From assembly GCA_017553965.1 (NCBI GenBank), contig JAFZJK010000101.1:1-5165 (forward strand): a DNA stretch of 5,165 nt. Direction: 5' to 3'. Below, one piece after another: positions 1-5,165 of the stretch. The notes under the pieces are model-generated. The model was not told where the DNA came from. It saw nothing but the letters and a program-made list of their open reading frames with translations, and did no database searches. The position numbers and the translations under genes are program-made. Origin of the DNA: Lachnospiraceae bacterium. GTDB lineage: Bacteria; Bacillota_A; Clostridia; Lachnospirales; Lachnospiraceae. How positions within the stretch are numbered: the first letter of the stretch is position 1; each line of letters opens with the position of its first letter.

Positions 1-37
1 AGTGGTTAAGAAAGTAAAAGATTTTTTTGGTATTTAA
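1..37 (+). CDS. 3' end of an upstream gene, product unknown (partial)
   Basis: Read from base 2, the first bases give an open frame of 11 codons ending in TAA at 35-37, with the peptide tail VVKKVKDFFGI. The stop is followed at once by the ribosome binding site of the next gene, and the gap to that start is 10 bases. This is the usual arrangement inside an operon, and it supports a real gene end rather than chance. A short basic, amphipathic tail ending in an aromatic and Ile is all that can be seen. No family can be assigned from so little sequence. The call rests mainly on the spacing and its match to the next junction. Confidence 0.45.
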   Translation, partial: VVKKVKDFFGI

Positions 38-44
38 GGTGGAG
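36..44 (+). promoter_or_regulatory. Ribosome binding site overlapping upstream stop
   Basis: The AAGGTGGAG purine run begins in the last two bases of the upstream TAA stop and ends 3 bases before the ATG at 48. It supports the ATG at 48 as the true start and suggests that ribosomes finishing the upstream gene can reinitiate here. Confidence 0.65.
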
Positions 45-47
45 TAA

Positions 48-1436
48 ATGATAAAAAAGCTTTTGCTGACATTAAAATACGGTGAGAAAAAAGCCAGGAT
101 GGTGCTGTCGGGTGTACTTGTTCTCCTGATAGCCGGAGCTGTGCTTCTGGTACTGGGTATAGTAAAAAGTGCTCTAATACCTTTGGGCGGCGGGGCATTG
201 CTTATGATAGCCGGACTGCTGGTGCTGTTTTCTTTTTCGTTTGTGGACATAGATGTGAGTCTGGCAGACCGTGAAAAGAAAATCGATACGGCGGCTAAAA
301 AAGAAAAGACGGAAAAAAAGAAGAAAGAAAAAGATAAGCCGGCAGATGACAAGGCCGATGACGATCCCGGATATTCCATGGAGGATATTGATTTTTCAAT
401 GCTGGCGGAAGATCTTTCCGACCTGGCTATAGGTGTGGGCGGACTTGCGGTAGGAGATATTGCCGGTATCAATGATAAAGATAAAGAAAAGGATGCCGAC
501 ATCGATAAGGAAAAGAAACAACCCGATTCCGATAAGGAAGCAGATGATCCGGATGACTTAAGCTTTCTGGATGATGCAGACTTAAAAGAAGAAAAACAAA
601 AGAACGATATTTCCACGGATGTGGCAGGAAAGAAGAAAAAGAAGAGCGACACCGCAGATGAGCCGGATGAAGATGACGATATCCCGGCTAACAGCAAACC
701 TAAGGAGAGGGAAGCGGTAAAACCTACTCCCAAACAGATAAAAGCGAGAAAAAAGATGCTTAGGGTACGCAGGGATGACAGAAGGTACACACCCGTATTC
801 ATTGATTCATGGAATGATGTTTCAGCTCACAGAGTACCGGCATTTATACAGGATAAAGGAAAAACAGTCAACATAGTACTTGTAGAGGGGGCATTAAGGA
901 CCGAACTCATGCCCATGAATGAATTCCTTAAGGTCACATACAAAAAGAATGTTGAAGACCGTATGCCTGAAAGCTACGAAGAAATCCGCAATGACAAAGA
1001 GGTAAGTGCTGTATTCGGAGATCTGATACCGGCTCTTTATCCCGGACCCGATATGGGAAATACGAGTGTCATGTACAAGAACCTGTACATACTTGGCGGG
1101 AAAATAGCAGTATCGCCAAGGTCACTTCGTAAAATGATCAATAAATTCGATTTTGAGTTTAATGTATTCGATTCGCTGAATCTTAAGGGCAATTATTCGA
1201 AGTTCTTTAAGATGGCTTATGAAAACAGGATATTCTGGACGGATAATGTAATAACTCAGAATGATTATCAGGAGAGGATAAGGGGGCTTCTGCAGTCCAT
1301 GGTTGAGGATGAAAACCTTTCTACAGCTGCATTTGAAAACGATCTTGCCATGATGGTAAGGTATAACCTGATTACAAAGGAATACGCCGATTATTATACG
1401 GCCAGAAAAACAGATAAAATAAGGATAAGGATATAA
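48..1436 (+). CDS. Two-pass membrane protein with charged linker and unknown C-terminal domain
   Basis: I do not recognise this 462-residue protein. After a short basic N-terminus come two hydrophobic helices at about residues 18-39 and 44-66, separated by a tight Lys/Pro/Gly turn. This looks like a membrane hairpin, with both ends probably cytoplasmic because of the flanking Lys/Arg. Residues 75-240 are a Lys/Asp/Glu-rich, presumably disordered linker with a basic cluster at 84-97, a KKKKK run at 195-199 and acidic stretches between. One less charged, hydrophobic island sits inside it at about 107-141. Residues 240-455 look folded: aromatic and hydrophobic residues recur, with conspicuous stretches near RRYTPVFIDSW (245-255) and NLYILGGKIAVSPRSL (345-360), followed by a probably helical end. 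No catalytic motif is evident. The start is fixed by AAGGTGGAG just upstream. It sits in an operon-like run with the 75-residue gene 11 bases downstream. A scaffold or membrane-anchored adaptor role is only a guess. Confidence 0.85.
   Translation: MIKKLLLTLKYGEKKARMVLSGVLVLLIAGAVLLVLGIVKSALIPLGGGALLMIAGLLVLFSFSFVDIDVSLADREKKIDTAAKKEKTEKKKKEKDKPADDKADDDPGYSMEDIDFSMLAEDLSDLAIGVGGLAVGDIAGINDKDKEKDADIDKEKKQPDSDKEADDPDDLSFLDDADLKEEKQKNDISTDVAGKKKKKSDTADEPDEDDDIPANSKPKEREAVKPTPKQIKARKKMLRVRRDDRRYTPVFIDSWNDVSAHRVPAFIQDKGKTVNIVLVEGALRTELMPMNEFLKVTYKKNVEDRMPESYEEIRNDKEVSAVFGDLIPALYPGPDMGNTSVMYKNLYILGGKIAVSPRSLRKMINKFDFEFNVFDSLNLKGNYSKFFKMAYENRIFWTDNVITQNDYQERIRGLLQSMVEDENLSTAAFENDLAMMVRYNLITKEYADYYTARKTDKIRIRI
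474..557 (+). repeat. Degenerate Asp-Lys-Glu repeat in linker
   Basis: This part of the membrane protein gene encodes residues 143-170, where DK/DKEK units recur imperfectly (DKDKEKDADIDKEKK, then DSDKEADD). The matching DNA reuses the motif GATAAGGAA or GATAAAGAA. The repeats are degenerate, so this is better described as low-complexity coding sequence than as a perfect tandem array. Length variation between strains is plausible but not shown. Confidence 0.45.
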
Positions 1437-1443
1437 GGGGGAG
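1435..1443 (+). promoter_or_regulatory. Ribosome binding site overlapping stop of membrane protein gene
   Basis: AAGGGGGAG starts within the TAA stop of the preceding gene and ends 4 bases before the ATG at 1448. It decides the start of the 75-residue gene and copies the layout seen at 35-50, where the stop codon also runs into the Shine-Dalgarno sequence. Confidence 0.65.
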
Positions 1444-1447
1444 CACT

Positions 1448-1675
1448 ATGGATGAGGTTAATCCTATACTTTTAAAATTTTTGGAGGCGGAAGCATCTTC
1501 CGACAAGCTCAGGATAATCCAGGATAATGGGGAATCACTGGATGACAGGGCTTTAAACAACATCGAGGCCAGCCTGGACGTTGTGTCAAACAGTACTGAC
1601 CCCGAAGAAAGGATTAATTATATCTGTGATATCTTAAGGACGCGTGCTAAGTTTGAAACAGGCAGGCTCCGTTAA
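1448..1675 (+). CDS. Small acidic helical protein, unknown function
   Basis: This 75-residue protein has no signal peptide, membrane segment, Cys motif or recognised domain. It is acidic over the first two thirds and ends in a basic tail (RTRAKFETGRLR). Heptad-like spacing of Leu, Ile and Val suggests two or three helices: about residues 5-25, 30-46 and 52-70, broken by the NGESLDD and NSTDPEE turns. The start is supported by a strong Shine-Dalgarno sequence 4 bases upstream, and its 11-base distance from the membrane protein gene implies co-transcription. A small soluble partner of that membrane protein is a reasonable inference from position alone. It is probably real despite its size, because the binding site, spacing and unbroken frame to the convergent junction all agree. 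Confidence 0.75.
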   Translation: MDEVNPILLKFLEAEASSDKLRIIQDNGESLDDRALNNIEASLDVVSNSTDPEERINYICDILRTRAKFETGRLR

Positions 1676-1686
1676 GAAAAGAAAGA

Positions 1687-2193
1687 TTATTTTACAAACA
1701 ACGGCATAAGCATTATAAAGATACCCATTCCGGCAATCAGTATTCCCATGAAGATCCCGTTTTTTCTGGCGGTATCCATAAGGGAATCGTAATACATATG
1801 CGGATCATAGGGGTTAAGCAGGATTGTTTCCACATTTCCTTCTATGGGACGGTGGCGCATCTTTTGTTCCCAGATATCGTTATTGACCAGGTATCGCTGC
1901 TCGTTATAGTAAAACTCGTAGGTTATGTTCCAGAAACGGCCGCCTCTGCCGCCGAATTTAGAATCCACACAAAAGAGCCTTGCATCGACAGGTACGGTGC
2001 AGGCTTTTTTTATTAGCGTGTACCGATAAAACTTTTTGTATAAAAGCCATGCGGCTGTTGCCAGACAGATAAGTCCAAGAACAATGTAAAACATATTGCC
2101 TTTTAGAAAGCCGCCGGTTAAAGTGAAACTGTCATCATCTGACCAGCCTGATGTGACCCGGACATAAAGAAAGGTGTTTATTGCATTATGCAT
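1687..2193 (-). CDS. DUF3592-like two-pass membrane protein
   Basis: The protein is 168 residues from the chosen ATG. Two hydrophobic helices at about 33-54 and 146-166 flank a soluble loop of about 90 residues. That loop has a beta-rich pattern: VPVDARLFCVDSK, then YEFYYNEQRYLV, then GNVETILLNPYDPHMYY. The order (a strand starting near the first helix, a Y-x-F-x-Y strand with a short turn, then G-x-V-x-I-L-x-N-P-Y-D-P) resembles DUF3592-type proteins, whose role is unknown. I judge this by pattern, not by search. A start 30 bases further upstream would add MKTLLPRRIK but would lie inside the glycosyltransferase gene and lacks a clear binding site. The chosen ATG has AAGGAGG 6 bases before it and begins 1 base after the glycosyltransferase stop. 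Coupling to that gene suggests an envelope-related role, but nothing in the sequence proves it. Confidence 0.8.
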   Translation of the reverse strand: MHNAINTFLYVRVTSGWSDDDSFTLTGGFLKGNMFYIVLGLICLATAAWLLYKKFYRYTLIKKACTVPVDARLFCVDSKFGGRGGRFWNITYEFYYNEQRYLVNNDIWEQKMRHRPIEGNVETILLNPYDPHMYYDSLMDTARKNGIFMGILIAGMGIFIMLMPLFVK

Positions 2194-2194
2194 T

Positions 2195-3172
2195 TTAATC
2201 CTCCTTGGTAAGAGAGTTTTCATCTTCCTTTACAATATATACCGGTCTGTGTTTGATTTCCATATATATACGGGCGAGATACTGTCCTGTAATACCTAAG
2301 AAAAGCAGGATTAAACCGCCGATCAGAAGTAACATAAGGTACAGTGAAGGGAAGCCTGCTACAGGATCCCCGTATATAAGCGTTTTGACAAAATGGAATA
2401 TGCCTATCAAAAACGAGATGAGGCAGAATATTATTCCTATCCAGGAGCATATTTTAAGGGGCACTTCGGAAAAGCTTAAGATAGCATCAAAGGAATAGGA
2501 GACAAGCTTACCCGAGGACCATTTTGACTTACCTGCGGGGCGTTCTCCTGTTTCAAACGGCAGCCATTTGGTATTAAACCCGACCCAGTTAAATATACCT
2601 TTGCTGAAACGGTTGGTCTCGGGCATATCAAGTACGGCATTGACCATGATACGTTTCATGAGCCTGAAATCGGTGGCTCCGTTTACAAGGTTGAGCTTTG
2701 ACAGCTTGTTCATGATCTTAAAGAACATGGATGAAAAGTGCCTTCTGAAAAAGCCTTCCTTTTTTCGATCATCACGGTACATGGCTACGGAATCACAGTC
2801 GGAAGATATGAGCTCCTTTAACATATCGGGGATACACTTAGGAGGGTGCTGCAGATCTGCATCCATTAAAAGGACATAGTCACCTTTTGAGTTTTTAAGA
2901 CCTGCAAGTATGGCAGCCTCTTTTCCGAAATTCTTTGAGAAGGATACAAAACGTACGGACTCATCCTGCTTATGTAGGTTACGTAATACATCTAGAGTAC
3001 CGTCGCTTGATCCGTCATCGACAAATATGAGCTCTGTATCTAAGTTTGTACCGGGGATATCAGATATACCGCCGGAAAGCAGACTGCGGATTTTTTTTAT
3101 TTCCTCCATAAACAGAGGGAGCACTTCTTCTTCGTTATAACAAGGTACTACTATTGATAGAAGCTTATTCAT
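2195..3172 (-). CDS. GT2 family polyprenyl-phosphate glycosyltransferase (GtrB/DPM1-like)
   Basis: This 325-residue protein has the layout of enzymes that move a sugar from a nucleotide-sugar to undecaprenyl phosphate at the inner face of the membrane (GtrB, ArnC, YkcC and CsbB relatives). Visible motifs are VVPCYNEEEVLP (8-19), FVDDGSSDGT (50-59) with the nucleotide-binding Asp pair, MDADLQHPP (103-111) carrying the D-x-D metal site, and DFRLM (168-172). The RPAGKSKWSSGKL loop (211-223) is also typical. Two membrane helices follow at about 240-263 and 275-298, then the characteristic GQYLARIYMEIKHRPVYIV end (296-314). Length is normal. The DDG motif lies about 10 residues further from YNEE than in ArnC as I recall it, because of a GGISDIPGTN-type insert near 34-43. 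Sugar and acceptor cannot be read from sequence. The start has GGAGG 5 bases upstream and overlaps the ABC-F gene end by 8 bases. No GtrA-like flippase or acceptor transferase is in view. Confidence 0.93.
   Translation of the reverse strand: MNKLLSIVVPCYNEEEVLPLFMEEIKKIRSLLSGGISDIPGTNLDTELIFVDDGSSDGTLDVLRNLHKQDESVRFVSFSKNFGKEAAILAGLKNSKGDYVLLMDADLQHPPKCIPDMLKELISSDCDSVAMYRDDRKKEGFFRRHFSSMFFKIMNKLSKLNLVNGATDFRLMKRIMVNAVLDMPETNRFSKGIFNWVGFNTKWLPFETGERPAGKSKWSSGKLVSYSFDAILSFSEVPLKICSWIGIIFCLISFLIGIFHFVKTLIYGDPVAGFPSLYLMLLLIGGLILLFLGITGQYLARIYMEIKHRPVYIVKEDENSLTKED
2200..2206 (-). promoter_or_regulatory. Ribosome binding site inside glycosyltransferase 3' end
   Basis: On the minus strand AAGGAGG is a near-perfect Shine-Dalgarno sequence 6 bases before the ATG at 2193. 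It is embedded in the last sense codons of the glycosyltransferase gene (Lys-Glu-Asp-stop). It decides the start of the DUF3592-like gene in favour of 2193 over 2223. Confidence 0.8.
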
Positions 3173-5129
3173 TTAAACCTCCGTTTAGTTTTTCGTAAAG
3201 CTCCTCCCACTTCTCCATGAGCTCTTCAAGCTTCCTGTCGTTTTCATCATGTTCTTTGGAAAGCTCCATGAGCTTTGAGGATACGGTGGCATTTTCGGGC
3301 AGGGACATTAGCTCGTCGAGTTCTTCGTTACGTTGCTCAAGACGGCTTATTTCTTCCTCTGTGTGTTTAAATTCATTTTCCAGCTTACGCTGCATGGCCT
3401 GTTGCTTTTTTGCGTTTTCCCAGGATTCTTTTGAGCCTGTGGCAGCGGGAGCGGATGAAGCACCCGTACCGGTACCCGACTTTTCGCTTTTGCCGGAGCT
3501 GCTGTTTTTATCAAGCTCCAAAAGCATATCCCTTTTTTCAAGATAATAATCATAGGTACCGTCAAAGCATATGAAATGCTTGTCTTTAAGCTCCATGATG
3601 CGTGTGGCGGTCTTGTTTATAAAATATCTGTCATGGGATACATATATTACTGTACCCTTATAGGAGGATACTGCCTGCTCGAGTATTTCCTTGGAGATGA
3701 TATCCAGGTGGTTGGTAGGCTCATCCAGATACAGAAGGTTTGCATCGGACAGCATGAGCTTGGCCAGGGAAACACGTCCCTTTTCGCCTCCGCTTAAGTC
3801 TCTGATCAGCTTGAAGACGTCGTCTCCCGTAAAAAGGAATGCAGCGAGCACATTACGTACCTTTGTATTGTCCATATCGGGATAGGTATCCTGTATCTCT
3901 TCAAATACGGTCTTATCCGGATCGAGCACATGATGTTCCTGGTCATAGTACCCGGTAAAGACTTTTGCACCGAGTTTGAAGCTGCCGCTATCAGGGGAAA
4001 GGAGACCGTTAAGTATCTTTAAAAGCGTGGTCTTTCCTGTACCGTTGGCACCTATGATAGCTACTTTATCCCCGCGTTTTATCTCAAAGTTTGCATCTGT
4101 AAAAAGTGTAAGGTTACCGAAAGATTTTGACATACCTTTTACGGTTAGCACATCGTTTCCGCTCTGGATATTCGGCTCGAGACGTATATCCATTTCAGCG
4201 TTTACCTCCTTGGGAAGCTCCAGGCGCTCGATCTTTGCCAGCTGTTTTTCACGGCTTTCGGCACGTTTGATGGATTTTTCACGGTTGAATGATCTTAGCT
4301 TTTCAATTACGGCTTCCTGTCTCTTTATTTCACGCTGCTGGTTCAGATACTGCTTGATATATGCATCCCTCAGCTGTTTTTTCTTTTCGGCGAATACTGT
4401 ATAGTTACCGTCGTAGGAGTGCACGTGGGTGTTTTCTATCTCTATAACCTTTGATACGATCTTGTCCAAAAAGTATCTGTCATGTGCTACCAGGATAACA
4501 GAGCCCTTATATGAGTATAAAAAGCCTTCGAGCCAGCGTATGGCATCCATATCCAGATGGTTGGTAGGCTCGTCCAGCATGAGGATATCGGGCTTTGAAA
4601 GCAGAAGTTTAGCCAATGCGACTCTGGTTTTCTGACCGCCGGAAAGAGTATTTATCATCTTGGAAAACTCGTCTTCTTTAAAGCCGAGACCTTTAAGGCA
4701 GCCTGTTATCTCGCTCTTTACCGCATAGCCGCCTCCATCCTCAAACTCCTGGTTCATCCTGGCGTATCTGTTTAATGTCTGTTCGAGCTCATCGCCCGTC
4801 AACTCCTTTAACATATGTTCCGTACGTCTGATATTTTCCTCGAGTGCCAAAAGATCTGCCTTTACCGAGAGCACCTCTTCGTATATGGTGTTGGTATCGG
4901 AAAGGTTCTGTGTCTGGGTTAGAAGCCCCAGGCTTGCGTCCTTTTGTATGGAGACCGAACCGGTATCGGGCTTTAGTTCACCTGTTATTATTTTAAGAAG
5001 TGTTGATTTGCCGGCTCCGTTGATACCGACTATCGCTGCCTTCTGACCTGCTTCTATATGAAATGAGACATCGGAGAGTATCACGTCCGTTCCGAAGCTT
5101 TTGGTTATATTACTTACCTGTAGTATCAC
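3165..5129 (-). CDS. ABC-F family ATPase (YdiF/Uup-like translation factor)
   Basis: This 654-residue protein has two ABC ATPase domains and no membrane segments, the ABC-F layout. These proteins bind the ribosomal E site and act on stalled or difficult translation. Domain 1 has Walker A GINGAGKST (35-43), signature LSGGQ (162-166), Walker B LMLDE (183-187) and switch His216. Domain 2 has GANGTGKTT (360-368), LSGGE (445-449), LLYLDE (465-470) and His499. Both catalytic Glu residues (187, 470) are present, so both sites look active. The charged inter-domain linker (about 243-322, rich in Lys, Arg, Glu, Gln) matches the P-site tRNA-interacting region. A Ser/Gly/Ala-rich hinge (542-567) leads to a predicted coiled coil (570-650), as in Uup and YdiF. 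Length is close to B. subtilis YdiF. An antibiotic-resistance role is less likely than a housekeeping one but not excluded. Translation starts at GTG with GAGGA 7 bases upstream; an in-frame ATG is not available nearby. It is the first visible gene of the minus-strand unit. Confidence 0.95.
   Translation of the reverse strand: MILQVSNITKSFGTDVILSDVSFHIEAGQKAAIVGINGAGKSTLLKIITGELKPDTGSVSIQKDASLGLLTQTQNLSDTNTIYEEVLSVKADLLALEENIRRTEHMLKELTGDELEQTLNRYARMNQEFEDGGGYAVKSEITGCLKGLGFKEDEFSKMINTLSGGQKTRVALAKLLLSKPDILMLDEPTNHLDMDAIRWLEGFLYSYKGSVILVAHDRYFLDKIVSKVIEIENTHVHSYDGNYTVFAEKKKQLRDAYIKQYLNQQREIKRQEAVIEKLRSFNREKSIKRAESREKQLAKIERLELPKEVNAEMDIRLEPNIQSGNDVLTVKGMSKSFGNLTLFTDANFEIKRGDKVAIIGANGTGKTTLLKILNGLLSPDSGSFKLGAKVFTGYYDQEHHVLDPDKTVFEEIQDTYPDMDNTKVRNVLAAFLFTGDDVFKLIRDLSGGEKGRVSLAKLMLSDANLLYLDEPTNHLDIISKEILEQAVSSYKGTVIYVSHDRYFINKTATRIMELKDKHFICFDGTYDYYLEKRDMLLELDKNSSSGKSEKSGTGTGASSAPAATGSKESWENAKKQQAMQRKLENEFKHTEEEISRLEQRNEELDELMSLPENATVSSKLMELSKEHDENDRKLEELMEKWEELYEKLNGGLNE
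3178..3182 (-). promoter_or_regulatory. Ribosome binding site inside ABC-F 3' end
   Basis: GGAGG on the minus strand lies 5 bases before the glycosyltransferase ATG at 3172, within the last codons (Asn-Gly-Gly-Leu) of the ABC-F gene. Together with the 8-base gene overlap it indicates translational coupling. Confidence 0.75.
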
Positions 5130-5136
5130 TTTTAAG

Positions 5137-5141
5137 TCCTC
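5137..5141 (-). promoter_or_regulatory. Ribosome binding site for the GTG start of ABC-F
   Basis: GAGGA on the minus strand ends 7 bases before the GTG at 5129 and supports this non-ATG start. An ATG slightly upstream, at 5144-5142 on the minus strand, is followed immediately by TGA and cannot be the start. Confidence 0.65.
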
Positions 5142-5146
5142 ACATA

Positions 5147-5160
5147 TTGATAGAAATCAA
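5147..5160 (-). promoter_or_regulatory. Short inverted repeat upstream of ABC-F
   Basis: On the minus strand TTGAT and ATCAA are separated by TTCT, giving a 5-base stem with a 4-base loop, extendable by one G-T pair. It lies just upstream of the ABC-F ribosome binding site. It has no following T tract, so it is not a clear terminator. It could be part of a promoter, operator or leader structure, or chance in AT-rich DNA. The window ends here, so the promoter itself cannot be judged. Confidence 0.25.
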
Positions 5161-5165
5161 CTAAT

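Noticed and set aside
1372..1563. - strand frame of 63 codons across the junction of the two + strand genes
   Set aside because: It overlaps two better supported + strand genes, each with a ribosome binding site and operon spacing.
1998..2017. T-rich stretch after GGTGCAGGC, resembling a + strand terminator
   Set aside because: There is no convincing GC-rich stem directly before the T run, and it lies antisense within the DUF3592-like gene, where it encodes Lys-Lys-Ala.
2194..2223. Upstream start that would lengthen the DUF3592-like protein by 10 residues
   Set aside because: It lies inside the glycosyltransferase gene without a clear binding site, while the ATG at 2193 has AAGGAGG at ideal spacing.
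2568..2879. + strand frame of 103 codons opposite the glycosyltransferase
   Set aside because: It is antisense to the conserved GT2 catalytic core, and the glycosyltransferase explains the sequence fully.
3217..3546. Ser-rich + strand frame opposite the ABC-F C-terminus
   Set aside because: Its poly-Ser composition is the antisense reading of Glu/Leu/Lys coiled-coil codons, so it is a shadow.
3976..4404. Open frame of 142 codons on the + strand, opposite the ABC-F gene
   Set aside because: It lies entirely antisense to the conserved linker and ATPase region of ABC-F, has Ser/Phe/Leu-rich composition typical of an antisense shadow, and has no convincing start context.
3165..5129. ABC-F as an antibiotic resistance ribosome protection protein
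   Set aside because: The linker of about 80 residues and the coiled-coil C-terminal extension fit the housekeeping YdiF/Uup type better, and no resistance or mobile context is visible.
1..5165. CRISPR array, tRNA/rRNA, insertion sequence or phage genes
   Set aside because: No spaced direct repeats, RNA gene signatures, transposase motifs or terminal inverted repeats were seen; the window is almost fully accounted for by the listed coding regions.

Overview
The window looks like a chromosomal segment from a low-to-mid GC Gram-positive bacterium, most likely a Clostridia/Lachnospiraceae-type Bacillota. That placement is inferred from strong purine-rich Shine-Dalgarno sites, frequent ATA (Ile) and AGG/AGA (Arg) codons, Lys/Asp-rich proteins, and an ABC-F ATPase and membrane glycosyltransferase of Bacillota type. 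No marker gene fixes the genus. Coding density is very high and no gap reaches 300 bases. I see no RNA gene, insertion sequence, CRISPR array, phage or plasmid hallmark.

Left half, + strand (1-1675): the last codons of an upstream gene, then a 462-residue two-pass membrane protein with a long charged linker and an unrecognised C-terminal domain, then a 75-residue acidic protein. In both junctions the ribosome binding site begins inside the preceding TAA stop codon, and the gaps are 10 and 11 bases. The three therefore look like one transcription unit. I cannot assign a function to any of them, and they are the most novel part of the window.

Right half, - strand (1687-5129, read right to left): a duplicated-ATPase ABC-F translation factor with a GTG start, a GT2 polyprenyl-phosphate glycosyltransferase of the GtrB/DPM1-like type with two C-terminal membrane helices, and a small two-pass DUF3592-like membrane protein. 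The ABC-F and glycosyltransferase genes overlap by 8 bases. The glycosyltransferase stop is 1 base from the next start. Each downstream ribosome binding site lies inside the preceding gene, so the three are probably co-transcribed and translationally coupled. The glycosyltransferase probably makes a lipid-linked sugar for envelope decoration; its flippase and acceptor partners are not in the window.

The two units converge with only 11 bases between stop codons and no visible intrinsic terminator. No clearly new defence, mobile or RNA system is visible. The best candidates for follow-up are the uncharacterised + strand pair and the coupled ABC-F/glycosyltransferase/DUF3592-like unit.
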